From NCBI GenBank assembly GCA_963457665.1, contig OY735233.1:24448928-24512927 (forward strand): a stretch of DNA of 64,000 nucleotides. The letters run 5' to 3'. The notes below the pieces were generated by a model. The model saw only the letters and a program-made list of their open reading frames with translations. It was not told the origin of the DNA and did no database searches. Origin of the DNA: Thysanoteuthis rhombus (lineage: Eukaryota; Mollusca; Cephalopoda; Oegopsida; Thysanoteuthidae). Below are positions 22,401 through 33,160 of this stretch, one piece after another (position 1 is the first letter of the stretch; each line of letters begins with the position of its first letter). Position numbers and translations under genes: made by a program.

Positions 22401-23640
22401 TGTGTTGTAAAGCTTTGTGCTACCATTTTCGCCCCTGCATAAATTAGGTTGTTGAGTTCTAGGAGGGTGTTTGTTTCTATGTGCTGTAAGAGGCAGTTGA
22501 CCTGCTCGGTCACTTCTCCGACTTTCTTTCTGTCTTTGTCTCTTAGGGAGGGGAGTGTTGTTTTCTCTCCTAGCATGATCTCTTTCAAAGCTTGTATTTT
22601 GGTGTTCTCTTCTACCGTAGGTGCCTCGTCATCACCCTCTGATACATACCTTACTGTGGGGGTCTCATGGGGAATTATTCTAGTTTTGTTATTGGTACTA
22701 ATTGTGCTGGGGGGGCATTCTTCAGATGTGTCACCTGAACCTCTCTCTACATTAATGCGAATCTCTAGTAGTTCAGTCTCAGACAGCCATTTCTTCTTTT
22801 GAATTTGCTTTGCTTGGTCAGCAAGGCGTTGGTTTGATACTTCCACATCAGATTTTTCCCTCCATATTCGGAGCATACGCTCCCTATAAGATCGCACTGA
22901 AGGCTTGCTTTTAAAGTAACAGTACATAACTAGTCTATTCTCCTCCCTTGTCCATCTCTTCCTCTTGTTTTTTATAGCAGTCACTCCGTGAGGACCGCAC
23001 CTTCCCTGGGTGTCGTTAGTGGTATATGAGTCTTGGCCAACAGTAGCTATGTGACGACTGTGTCCCTCCTGAAGGCCTTTAAGGGTACACGAGCCGGAGT
23101 TTTGGCCAGCAGTCACAGGATGACGACCGGGTCCCTCCTGGTGGCTAACAAGGGAACACCTGCCGGTTACGACACACAAATCTTGAATTTGTGCCCCGTT
23201 TTTTGCGGTAAAATGGTTTGGTTGTACTGTCATGATAGGGGTTTTTGGTTCTTTGAGGTAGCGCCAGACCTTGGTGGGTTCGTTGAGGGCAATGAGCTCA
23301 GTGGCATTCTCAGAGTTCCACCAGTTCTTATAACCCATGGTACGACCTTACGTGGATAGGCCATTCTGCTGCACAGATATATCTATTTGGTGGTATGACC
23401 ATCCCCTCTGAAATTCAGGCCTAAAAATTAGCACTAAGCTTCGTCTGGATAAAATTAACAACCTTGGAGATCATACGTCTCCCTTAAATCTTCTAAGTCT
23501 TGACTTAGTATAAGTCTCGCAATCTGTGTTCTTCTCCCACGGTGGATTTCCCCCTGCCAGCCTATATCTACTGAGGGGTCCTAACGGTCAGTGGTGGACA
23601 GACTCCATTCATTCATACTCGGGGGGGGAGGGGGGTAGCT
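19499..23640 (-). mobile_element. Full-length R4/Dong-like LINE, apparently intact
   Basis: The element reads on the minus strand: a 5' UTR of about 300 bp (23339-23640, outer limit approximate), one long ORF (23338-19763), a 3' UTR made of two diverged roughly 125 bp modules (19762-19519), and a short (AAT)n tail (19499-19518). Clade assignment rests on a single ORF with a Myb-like N-terminus, a YMDD-containing RT, a CCHC knuckle and a C-terminal restriction-like endonuclease. That architecture belongs to the R2/R4 group; the WIDYKKAYD..PHSW block fits R4/Dong/Rex6. Dong of Bombyx is known to insert into TAA repeats, which agrees with the tail and surroundings here. A target-site duplication cannot be seen because the target is itself AT-rich simple repeat. 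Confidence 0.9.
19763..23338 (-). CDS. R4/Dong-like retrotransposon polyprotein (Myb, RT, zinc knuckle, RLE), 1191 aa
   Basis: The protein would bind, nick and reverse-transcribe its own RNA at chromosomal targets. In order: residues 58-124 hold nearly three copies of a 23-residue Gly/His-rich repeat; 125-142 is a Myb/SANT-like start (RKRWTREENRLVMYCYF). RT follows with NWKAPGPDG at 482-490, NYRPITCLP at 543-551, motif A WIDYKKAYD at 614-622, motif B FQGDSLSPLLF at 674-684, and motif C YMDD with the catalytic pair 717/718. A zinc knuckle uses C1004, C1007, H1016 and C1021. The endonuclease core is RPD (1088-1090) followed by D1105. No stop or frameshift interrupts the frame. The ATG at 23338 sits in ACCATGG and is the first after an in-frame TAA four codons upstream, so this start is well supported. 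Antisense frames of up to 369 codons are shadows. Confidence 0.93.
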   Translation of the reverse strand: MGYKNWWNSENATELIALNEPTKVWRYLKEPKTPIMTVQPNHFTAKNGAQIQDLCVVTGRCSLVSHQEGPGRHPVTAGQNSGSCTLKGLQEGHSRHIATVGQDSYTTNDTQGRCGPHGVTAIKNKRKRWTREENRLVMYCYFKSKPSVRSYRERMLRIWREKSDVEVSNQRLADQAKQIQKKKWLSETELLEIRINVERGSGDTSEECPPSTISTNNKTRIIPHETPTVRYVSEGDDEAPTVEENTKIQALKEIMLGEKTTLPSLRDKDRKKVGEVTEQVNCLLQHIETNTLLELNNLIYAGAKMVAQSFTTQDRDPSNNREGKPNWERRLQRQISQLQRDEVLLRNTPHTDRPRVRLYNKYKVTQKGIATVVEELHQKRLAKEARLKRYRLRTAQYTQNRTFQNNEKKFYRDLNGERRQDMKPDATEAKNYWNSIWGHPKRHNVTPQWLGNMRKELEDIDKGEPIVLNETTLKHTLRKVANWKAPGPDGIHGYWFKKFTTLHGRLTHLLQNCLNEGKAPEWMTKGRTTLIQKDPGKGNIASNYRPITCLPLMWKILTGQIAERIYMSMDRRGLLPEEQKGCRIGTKGANDLLYIDQMILKEVRKRRKNIAMGWIDYKKAYDMIPHSWILECLRMFKISEPVVKFIGNSMKDWKVDLTAAGDKLAEVGIKRGIFQGDSLSPLLFVLTMIPLNRILKNSKGYHFSKTKGNVNHLMYMDDIKLFAKNRGELETLFNEVREYSEDIGMEFGIEKCAIMVMHKGRLSMTEGIELPDNNKIRALTAQDRYKYLGVLECDTIKREEMKEKIKREYLRRIRKILETKLNSRNLIKGMNTWAVSVVRYTGPFLGWTKEELQSMDRRTRKLMTMHKALHPRDDTDRLYVKRKEGGRGLISIEDCVQRAKVVLDRYVQTNSEEIIKSARDSATNKVESNGTVQQTRKEKWEGKKLYGEFKRQIKDIADEKSWTWLRKGNLKRETESLIMAAQNKSIRTNYIKAKIDRTQTNSKCRMCGERDETVDHITSECSQLAQKEYKHRHDRVATMIHWELSKQMGFNHGEKWYQHKPEAVLENDNHKLLWDFDIQTDHLIQARRPDLVIVDKKRKACQIIDVAVPADHRVKKKEGEKREKYQDLARELKKMWNMKTRVVPVIVGALGTVPKTLRERLEEIGIRGRIETVQTTALLGTARILRKVLEI

Positions 23641-23895
23641 AGGCATTACTTTCCCATAAGACACCTCTTATCTCGGTGGGGGGGTGGAGAATTATTAATT
23701 TTAAACTATAAATTATAAATTTAATTCCACTTACCCACGTGCAGCTCCAAGAAACAACAGACCACTCTCTCAACTTTTTTTTTTTTGTCTTTTTCATTAG
23801 GCAGAATTTGGCAGTGGGCAATTCATCGAAGTGAAAACTTATCGGAATCGCAAAGAAAACCATCTCAGAAGTAGAAATATCAATATGTCAAGAAT
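23641..23895. other. Junction DNA with a G-run
   Basis: A G-rich run near 23622-23636 and GGGGGGG near 23681 lie at or near the LINE's 5' end. No gene seen. Confidence 0.5.
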
Positions 23896-23896
23896 A

Positions 23897-23947
<51 letters not shown>

Positions 23948-24398
23948 TGGAATCTCACACCAGTTGCCTGGTGGTAACCGCTGGAGTTTGAGTGACAGCA
24001 AGTCTCCTCAAGTCTCCAGCCCTTCTCTCCTAGTTCTCATTGATCACAGTAATACTCCAGTTACCCAGTGGTCATTGCTGAAGGCTGAGTGACAATAAGT
24101 CTCCTCAGATCTTCAGCCAATATCTCTTCTCTCTTTCGCCTATCATGCCAGTGCTGTGGTTTACGTTTCCGCTTTCATTTCCCTTCCTCTGTTTGGTCAC
24201 TGTTAACAACTAGTGTCGCAGTCTTTATATTTGTAGCACTTTCCTCAGTATTGCACTCTTGCCATTCTCCAGGGCTGCCTCTGGTTTGTGCTGATACCAC
24301 TTTTCCTCATGGTTGAATCCCATTCGTTTACTCAGTTCCCAGTGTATTATTATTATCATCATTATTATTATTATTATCATTATCATCAATCTCACACC

Positions 24399-24460
<62 letters not shown>
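23896..24460 (-). mobile_element. Stacked R4/Dong-like LINE 3' ends lacking the endonuclease core
   Basis: An (ATT)n tail at about 23899-23947 precedes both 3'-UTR modules, then a short coding end at 24240-24345. There HWELSKRMGFNHEEKWYQHK continues PEAALENG and jumps in frame to ILRKVLQI, so residues equivalent to about 1068-1181 (the restriction-like endonuclease core) are deleted. The copy ends in another (TTA)n stretch that contains a 16 bp remnant, CAATCTCACACCAG, of one more 3' end (24387-24401), then pure (ATT)n to 24458. At least two insertions are stacked here. Confidence 0.85.
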
Positions 24461-24464
24461 TAGT

Positions 24465-25864
24465 TAGCCTATTTGGAATGAGATAGAGCGAGAGAAAGAG
24501 AGAGTTAAAGTGTAAGTGAGAGGAAAAGTGACTGTGAGTAAGTACATTATTTGATTTTGATTTTTTTTTTTTTTCAAATTATATCTATTTTTTCAATTAC
24601 CAGGGCCGGATTGGACAGCTGGACCACCAAGCGAAATCCTGACGGGCTGATCAATTAGAAACATAGACATTACGCCATCGATCTTCAAATAGTGTACTGG
24701 GACACAATCGTGTGCCGCCATTGTCTCCCAAGTGTGCCGCATAAATTTTCCCAAATATGCAAACATGTATTTTGAGAATTTAACGTATCCAGTACAGGTA
24801 TTGTGTTTTCCCACTTCTGCCACAGAGTTAGTTTTATTACTAAATTGTGTGAGATCGCAACCATTCCAAAGCAGATGAAAGAAAAGAGGGGTGGTGAGTA
24901 TATATATATATATATCAGTATACTGATATGAAAGTTTCGTTTATTGAATACTGAAATACTTTTGTGTAATTCATTTTATTTTTTACGGTTTATGTGATAA
25001 GTCAAATATATCTCTTTGTGCGCCGTCGTTCAATAAAGTCTTAGAACCACTGCAGTAAGCTTATAATCTCATTGGCTCCTCCAGTTTCAATACTTCTGCC
25101 ATACTGACAGGACCGGATTTACCATTGATAGACCAAGTGTGTAACATTTCTCAGAGTCCATTGATTTTTGTATTCATCGATGATTATTTTTTAGACAAAT
25201 CAAAACAGAAATAAAATATTCATAAAATTAATCATCATTCATTAATTTAACAAAAAAGTCTTTCATGGATCAATAGCCTATCTCTTTATAAGATAATGAA
25301 TCTTCAGACAAGTTTTGTTGGGTCATTTCATTTCTTACTCGCAAAGAATTAAGATATTCAAATATTTTAAAGATATATGTAGGCACTAAAGTCTTGGGCC
25401 CCGTTGTGCATCGCATCAAGTACGGCAAGGGCTTCTGAGCAACCTACTGTACTACAATTATTGTAAGTGTTTGTATACGCACATCTTATGTCGGAACTTA
25501 TCAACTGTATATATCAAATAAATAGTGTCCTGCCTCTAAACTCTGTTGGCCATAACCGAAATAAATAGTGTAGTCTCGTTCACGAAATGCAATCTTTCTT
25601 GCAGAGCTTGAAGAATTGCTTAATTTTCTCATCATACACTCCAAGAACTCTAATTGCGAGTTACCTATCCATAACCCTAATTATACCTTTAACTCTATCA
25701 ATATATCGCCACTGATAGAGTATAAGAGAGAAAAAAAAGCAATTCTACGAGTGCCGTAGGAAGGAGCGTACTGCTTAACTTGAAACAATGCAAGTGAGAT
25801 TCTTTCAATATTCTTTTGCATTAATTATTACGCTGCGATCGTTAAGACAACAAAATCAGCAGAG
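24465..25864. other. Unassigned DNA with two related GGCCGGATT words
   Basis: GGGCCGGATTGGACAGCTGG near 24603 and GGACCGGATTTACCATTGAT near 25112 suggest fragments of another dispersed repeat. A 76-codon minus-strand frame (24593-24823) has no recognisable domain. No gene called. Confidence 0.5.
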
Positions 25865-26375
25865 ACTTAAAGCAAGCTCAATCTTATAAAAAAACAAGAA
25901 GATTCTATTAATCCTAAAAAGAAGGGTATACAACCTATGCATCCACTTAATAGTCACTTATAGAGCTGAAACATGGAACCTAATCAAGAGACAGACCCAC
26001 AAATTAAAAATTATATAAAATGTGCATGAATTAGGCTCAACCACACATGGAGAGACCACAAGACAGCACAATACATCCGTGAGAAGACAGGAGTCAGGGA
26101 CATAAGAGAATCCATTAAAAACTCAAATGACAATGGGCTAGCCATGTTGCAAGAATGGCAGACAACTGATGGACATCACGACTCACAATATGGATCCCCA
26201 GAGATCACATGCGAAACCGAGTCTGGCAGAGTATTATACAGAGAAATGAGCTACACAAATTCAGGAAGTACTAGCTCCACGATGCCTACGATAGAGAAAT
26301 TTGGAGAATCCTGTGGAAGGTCCATGTCCAACGACGGACGCTAAGAGAATGATGGTGATGATGATGATATTTAAA
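25865..26375 (+). mobile_element. RTE-clade LINE 3' end
   Basis: Broken frames give AETWNLIKRQTHKLK, LNHTWRDHKTAQYIREKTGV, a QWASHVARMADN-like block and a W.ILWKVHVQRRT-like end, then (GATGAT)n at 26352-26367. Only the region downstream of the RT catalytic motifs is left, and multiple frame changes make it dead. Confidence 0.8.
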
Positions 26376-26479
26376 GGATTTTGATTTTACGGTCTGTTTT
26401 GTAAGTCATATGTTTGTATTGCTGAAGTCAACTTGAAGCTTTGTGAAAAAGGTTTGGAAAAATCTCATATTGCAAAAAC

Positions 26480-27375
26480 TTGGCAAATGTCATCATCTGT
26501 CTTTTGTCGTCCGTCATTGGACATTGACACTCCCTAGGATTCGCCACACATATCTATCATGGGCGTTGCAGGGCCAATATTTTTCGAGTTTGTGTAATAC
26601 GTCCCTCTATCTTGTATTCTACCGACCAAAGTTTCACATGAAATCTCTAGAGATCTTTATCGTGAGTCGTGGTGTCCATCGGTTGTCTGCCACTCTTGCA
26701 ACATGATCAGCCCATCGCTATTGAAGCTTTTAAATGGATTCTAGACTGTCTCAGACTCCTGTCCTGTCTCTAATATACTGTGCGATCTCTTCACGTAAGG
26801 TTGATTATGAATTTTTATGCACACGTTGCATGTTTCTCAGTTTGCAAACAGGTCATTCTCTTGCTTAAGTTCCATGTTTCTGTTCCATAGGCGACTATCG
26901 GAGGATGCATTAGTTTTATACTTTTCTGTTTAGGACTAATGGAATTTTCTTATTCTCGCAGGTTGCTGAACTAAAGGCTCACCATGCTCTCTCCGATTTT
27001 GAATTTTCAATTTTGATCGTTGTGTATTTATTTCTGACATCAATGTTGTGCATGACCTTTGATTTACTGAAGTTCATTTGAAGGCCAACTTTCTTACTGT
27101 TTTCGTTCATTTCGTCTCGTTTTAGTTGGAGATCGTGAAGGTTATCTGCAAAAAGGACGATGTCGTCTGCATATCTGAGGTGGCTTAGGTATTCGCCGTT
27201 TATTCTGATTCCTTTGTGTTCCCATTTAGATTTTGGAAGATCATCTAGAGGCAGGCTGTGAAGAGTTTGGGTAAGCTGGTATCACCTTGTCTTACCCCTT
27301 TTTTGAGTTGAAATCTCTCTGACTTTACGTAGCCTGATAAAGGAGCTGCTATGGCAGTATATAAGAAATCTTAAC
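26480..27375 (-). mobile_element. RTE-clade LINE, larger 3' part
   Basis: On the minus strand the RT motif C region is recognisable (ICRRHRPFCR, a shifted reading of CADDIVLFA), with PAYPNSSQPASR upstream and the AETWNL, RDHMKLW and DT.LS blocks downstream. The 3' end (TCATCATCTGTC on the plus strand) faces the 3' end of the previous copy about 105 bp away, so the two copies are tail to tail. Confidence 0.8.
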
Positions 27376-28543
27376 AACTAAAATGTAACAAACATTTCTT
27401 GTCCATTTTGTCTGTGCAGCTCCCTAGTTTTTACTCAACATTTCATGACTTCAGTAATTAGGAATCTTTTCGGTTTGGTGAACTGCATTTTCTCTAAAAG
27501 TGAAAGAATGTTAATTTAAATTTCTAAGGGGAATTTATTTGAATGTACTTGAAATAATAACAGGTACCTTCACGGATATTTGGCGACGAAAAAAAAATGT
27601 CAGAAGCTTGTACAATAGTTGATTTTATTGGAAATGATTGGAGAACATTCTAATATAAATATTATTTGATTCCAATGTCTACAACCGGATGTTTAGTCTT
27701 TGAAAAGTTGTTTTGCACTGGATGAACAACGAAACGTAAAAATTTGCATCGGAACATTTTACATGAAACACACCCAGATTTTAAAATTATATCAAAAATC
27801 AACTGGTAATCGGATTTGTATAAACATTTCCAATACCTCTTCAATTATGAGTGTATTTATTCATAAAAGGTATATTTTGTTTAAAAAAAATTGGAAGTAT
27901 CCTAAAGTCATCACCCCCCCCCATTCGATTTATGAAATCGTTGTAACTGAAAACATTTACTCTTATATGAAGGTAAATCACTGTTGGAATTAAATCAGTT
28001 GAAATTGTTTTGGAAATCTCAGTCGGTCATTTAGAAAATATGTCAATAATCAGAAGAAAAAAAATGCTACGAAACTAAAATATTCTTTTGTTTGGAAAGG
28101 TTTGTGGCTGCTTTTTACAATATATTTTAACTTTTGGTTGAAGAAAAATCATTTTTCAAAGATCTTCTTCATCAAAAACGTGACTCGTGGATAAATATTT
28201 TATTTATTTTCTTCAATCCACCGTTGTAACTTCTGAAATGTTATTATTCGATAAAACTGTTTTATAATAATCAAGAAATATGAAGACCAACAAAATCTAA
28301 TTATCTGAATATTGATAGAATTATTTCATTTTTGTAACTAAATACAAATGTTGTGCATTTAAAATGTATGGAGGCCCAGAATGCAATAACTGGATTAGCT
28401 TCCTCTTTTGTCTCTAGTTTTTGTATTATCGCACATAAAAGTGAGAAGACGTAGATAAGTCTTTTTCAACCGAGAGAACAAAAGATTCTTAAATCTTTTT
28501 TGTTGTTTAATTGACGGATGATATGGAATAAGAACATATAACT
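27376..28543. other. AT-rich DNA, no gene seen
   Basis: The 97-codon plus-strand frame at 27700-27993 overlaps an antisense frame of similar length, and neither has a domain. Nothing else recognised. Confidence 0.55.
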
Positions 28544-28562
28544 CTGTCTGTCTGTCCGTCTG

Positions 28563-28602
<40 letters not shown>
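28544..28602. repeat. (TCTG)n(TCTA)n microsatellite
   Basis: About three TCTG-type units are followed by about ten TCTA units. Confidence 0.95.
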
Positions 28603-28684
28603 ACTATTTACTCATGTATTTGGTACCAACGTTCTGATTCTGTTTACCTATCTGCAACCTGTAAGTTGTCGAAATGGTGCTTTG

Positions 28685-28862
28685 TGGCTGAAGTTATAGA
28701 GTTAGCGTACCCCTCCTGATGAAAACAGTTTTGATGAAGGCCAAATGGCCCATTTAGGCCTTCCACTCCCAGGACAGGTTCTCAGCTAGTAATGATGAAA
28801 CCAAATTGACTGTAAGCTAATAACGAATTACAATCTAAACTCATGGAAATTCCACGGGTGTT
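28685..28862. repeat. Hairpin-bearing dispersed repeat fragment
   Basis: AAGGCCAAATGG and CCATTTAGGCCTT (28738-28764) form a 12 bp stem with a one-base bulge and a one-base loop. AAGTTATAGAGTTAGCG (about 28693) recurs at about 35569, and GGAAATTCCACGGGT (about 28845) is related to the GTGGAAATACCACGGG hairpin at 35540. The order differs between the two sites, so this is a rearranged family of unknown nature. Confidence 0.55.
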
Positions 28863-28869
28863 GACAACT

Positions 28870-29509
28870 ATGATTGCCCATTATTTCATACCTCCTGCAC
28901 TCTCTCCTCCCACATCCTCATTAAGCTACCGAACTTTCTTCTCGGTCATCTTTCTTACTAACCTTTATTTAACTACCTAACCTCCTCCGTATATTATTAC
29001 TGAAAGCGTACGTGAGATTTGGATGTAACTAGGAACAAGCCAAACATTTTTATAGATTATATATCTATTTACATTAAATCTACAAAAATGCCAACTTCAT
29101 CAGCAAATCTTTCATTTTTATCATTAATTCCTATGAATAATGTTCCCTATAAATTTTATGGCCTGCGCGGGACGAAATAGCCTGCGAGTAACTACAAAGT
29201 GTGCAGTGTGCAGAAAATATTTCACTCTTGCGGTGATCATTGACTGTTTGTCCATAGTTTAAGAAACAAAGGTCAGTTACTTTTAACAAAAAGGGAATAA
29301 TAAAAAGAATGATTTATTCGGAGTATCGGTTTTACTTTAATATTCATCCATTATTACTAAATCCTATATCGTGCATGATATTTGAATTTTACTGCACCGC
29401 ACAATTTGTTCTTGTGTACGGTAGCGAATCATACAGTGAACATTAGTCGCAAAAATTTTCTCTTTATTTCAACTGATAAAGTTGGAAGAGGTATATGTAT
29501 TCACTCGTT
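28870..29509. other. Unassigned DNA
   Basis: No coding or repeat signal recognised. Confidence 0.5.
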
Positions 29510-29911
29510 CTATCATTCGATTCAAACAATATCTTAGAAAGTTCTCAATCAACTTCAATGACATCACGTAGAAAGATGTGCCATAGGCCTAGGAGAAATC
29601 GATTTAATTTTAGGGCAGATCCCAATTTTTCTTACTGTCACCTCTCCTGCATCATAGCTATATATGAACCGATCTTCCTTTAGATTTTTAGTTAGTGTAT
29701 TGTGTTGGCTGCAGTATGTAAGTCCTTTTTCTAGTGTTGCAATCAAACAAGTACTACTTCTTTCTTGAATGTCTTTTCCAAGAAAAAGGTGGCTTCTAGT
29801 AACGATGAAATTGAAAAAAACAAATTTTTCTAGCTTATCGAATATTGAAGATGTTTGTGATATGGTAATTACCTTACTGCAGATAGCAACCAATGAAAAA
29901 ACGAATTTCAA
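29510..29911 (-). repeat. Family D copy with a 115-codon open frame
   Basis: The minus-strand frame at 29911-29564 begins MKFVFSLVAICSKVITIS, which looks like a hydrophobic leader, and ends with SYDAGEVTVRKIG...SPRPMAHLST. Its C-terminal part aligns at DNA and peptide level with family D fragments near 15.5 kb and 8.5 kb, which argues for a decayed multicopy element rather than a unique secreted protein. No known domain is seen. Either an old element's ORF end or chance; coding status is uncertain. Confidence 0.35.
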
Positions 29912-32335
29912 GTCAAACAGGAAGAGTATCCTGCGAAAGTAGGCCGTAAAAGCAAAATAATCAATAACTGATTAATTTTTGTTGATGGTTGACAACTGAA
30001 CTAAAAATAAAATAACGTCTCAACTGAATTGATAAGCGTAGTTTTCTTCACGTTTTACGGGGAGTGTTCTACTTACAAATAAAACATGAATATTCAAAGG
30101 CACACCTAAGAAGTTATTATATTGTTCTGAGTCAACCCACTGAAAATTAACAATCTCTGCTTGTGAAAAAAAAAAAATGATATCTCACGCGTAACACCCT
30201 GATACAGTAACACTTGGGTTAGATATGTCACTAAAATGCAGCGCTAAACAAAAAAACAATAAAAACAGGATCATAATAACATAGCATAAATAAAGATTGT
30301 GCAGGAATTATTTTTTTCTAAATTTATGATGTTGTTGAGCCTCAACAAGGTCGGATGGATTAGTGCTATTTATGTAATATTGTATCAACTTTCTGGAGCT
30401 GGTGGAATAATACTATATGTCTCTCTATACATATCTATTACATATCGCTAATTGATAAGTGATAAATGTATGTATATTTATGTAAGTATTTATTCTCCTA
30501 CAAGAGTCACGTTAGTCAAAGTGCATAATGTACGCTTGCTTATGAGACGACCAATGATCCTCTCTTTCATTCTTATTTATTTCGGAAACTCAACATTATT
30601 AATTCGTCACGAAAAGAAATTCCCGAACGACGCCAATAAAGATTTGATCTGAGTCAACAATAAGCAGTGGACCTTTTTTGAAAAAAAAAACACTTTAAAA
30701 TACGTCAATAATACTGTATTTTACTATTAAAAAAAGAATAATTCTAAAAACTATTCTCGTAGGCCAACAGTATATGATTAAGTAAGCGTGGTTATCAACA
30801 ACGAGGTTCTGGCTGCACCTTGGACACCAATACTTGATAATCACCTTAGAATATGTTCCAATACACATTTCGGTAATATCTACTTATTCGTTGCCAAATT
30901 GCAGTTGGCTATAAAATGACTAAGCCCGATTCTAAATGGCTACCAAACGGCTACTGCGATCGTAAATGCTATAAAATGGTTCCTCTGACTGTAAATTGAA
31001 AAAGTTTCACACACTTGCTCAGTTGATGTTGAAAAGGATGCAGCACTTTTGTGCTATAACCAACGTACAAATGAAACCCGACTCGAATATTAACCCTAGC
31101 ATAATCAAAAGCATCTTTTAAGGTTCCTTATCGAGAGCACAAAATTTTTATTCCCAATAACACCTTCGTGAAGAAATATAATTCCTTATCGATGTTTTCC
31201 TCAAAAATGACATTTCTGGAAAAGTTCACAAAAGAGGGTTCCATAGGAAACGAATCCACAACCACAGGATAACCTCAATAGTAAGGTCATTACATCTGTG
31301 AAATTCCCATGGATCCCTATCTTAAGTCCAAAAGTCCAAGAATTCCAAAAATAAAAATAAAACCTGCATTCACTCCACCCACGAATCTTGAAACAATCTT
31401 ATGCCATAACAAATCAAATCTAATACCACAAAGTCACTCTGCAGTTGGCCAAGAGAGACAACTTTGAAAGATACATCGTTGGAGAGCTGAGAAATTTTCT
31501 TTGCAACCGTATCCTTATGTATATACCTCCATGAGCGATTCATTACAGAATCTAAAAAATTGGACTGTGTACTTGATAATTTTTTCAAAGTGCCACATAC
31601 GTATCTGCAAGTATAGCATGCAGTATACAATAGATTACAGTCTTGCAAGTTACTCTTTTGGAAAGCTGATGAAATTCTCTTTAACAATAGGCAAATTAGG
31701 TAACCCCCCTATTCTTTTCTTGAGAACATCTTTTTTTCTAAAAGGGGATACCCTAAGAAATATTTTGGTACCCTATTTGTGGAGTCTTGGGGTGCACAGA
31801 GGGTCCTGTTTGGCCCAGGACTATTTTACTTATTAGTATGACATGTCTGGGATAAATGTATTCCCTCTCGGACCTGCAGATGCCCATTTATCAGCGTGTT
31901 TCTGAATACCTATATGTATACCTATTAGAATTTCTCTGGCCTGTGTTGGTATTTACTTCCACCAGGGAAATATGTCACGCCCACGAGCAGCAGAACAGAG
32001 TGAGGGGTGCCACGGCCGATTGTAGTGGTTGCACATTAAAATGCAAAACAAAATGATAGAATAAGAAAGATGTAGGGAGCACTTGAAATATAAAATACTT
32101 GTGTAATAAAACACTTGTGAATCAAGATGACAGGAAATTAGTAAAAATTCAATCTTGGAATCCGTTAATGAAAAGAATGACAAAACAATTGAGTCACTAA
32201 AATGACAGAACGATTCTCAACACATAAGTACAGCACCGCTACGAAATGGAACACACTTTTCATCTCCAAAATTCAGGATTATGAAACACGTACATCAAAA
32301 AGCAGCACACCAGATCGGAGAGGCAGTCCTTATTA
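29912..32335. other. AT-rich DNA without a supported gene
   Basis: A 105-codon minus-strand frame (31370-31687) contains CNLLYTACYTCRYVCG but matches no family I can name and continues only into stops. A YIYVSIY-type frame at 30452 is compositional. No repeat family recognised. Confidence 0.45.
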
Positions 32336-32336
32336 C

Positions 32337-32367
<31 letters not shown>

Positions 32368-32426
32368 ATACATATATATATATATATATATGTGTGTGTG
32401 CGTGTGTGTGTGTGTGTGTGTATGTA

Positions 32427-32470
<44 letters not shown>
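32336..32470. repeat. Compound (CA)n(TA)n(TG)n(TA)n microsatellite
   Basis: Four blocks in near-palindromic order; directly adjoins a family B copy. Confidence 0.95.
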
Positions 32471-32472
<2 letters not shown>

Positions 32473-32816
32473 ACACATAAAATATTATATAAAATGACAA
32501 ACTACACGTATAGTAAAAAGTATATAACAAGAAAGGTTGTGGTTTATCAACACTGCTCGGTTGCCATGTTGATACAACTGTTTTATTTTTGAAATCCTCG
32601 AAACGGTTACATGGTGAACAATTGACGATCCCAACAAGAGACAATTTATATATCCTACAACAATAACGAAGTATAAGGGAAAGAAAGAAAAAAAAACACT
32701 TTTGAAGATTACATAAATTGGATTGACAGATATTGGGAAATAGGTGACTGAAGTGACACAAAAAATCTCTTGATCAGGTTTCTTAGTGTTTGGTGTTCAG
32801 AGCTGTAAAGCTTTCT

Positions 32817-32820
<4 letters not shown>
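32471..32820 (+). repeat. Dispersed repeat family B, nearly complete
   Basis: It begins with TATATAAAATGACAAACT after a TA tract. It contains GTTGCCATGTTGATACAACT, CGAAACGGTTACATGGTGAA, CCCAACAAGAGACAATTTAT, a GATATTGGGAAATA block and TGAAGTGACACAAAA, and ends AGCTGTAAAGCTTTCTAGA against the next TA tract. The 52 kb copy has the same start and end, so the unit is about 350 bp and sits between TA tracts. No coding capacity. Confidence 0.8.
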
Positions 32821-32891
<71 letters not shown>

Positions 32892-33067
32892 AAAGAGAGA
32901 GAGAAAGATGAGAAAAAGGAAGAGAGAGAGTTTTGTTTCGATAGAGAACACCAATGAGAAATGAAGGAATTAGTTCCGCGATGAGCCCCTATTATTGCTA
33001 ATAATTTTGATTATATTCTTGCCTAGTAAATCTAAGTTTAGTACCGCAAAAATTATATATCTATCTA

Positions 33068-33141
<74 letters not shown>

Positions 33142-33160
33142 GAGAGAGAGAAAGATAGAT
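32820..33160. repeat. (TA)n and (GA)n tracts with a short spacer
   Basis: TA at 32820-32888 with GA-rich sequence to 32932; a second TA at 33056-33104 followed by (GA)n to about 33152. Confidence 0.9.

Noticed and set aside
31370-31687. A 105-codon minus-strand frame as a host exon
   Set aside because: No domain, no flanking splice-supported continuation and an overlapping plus-strand frame of equal length; evidence is too weak.
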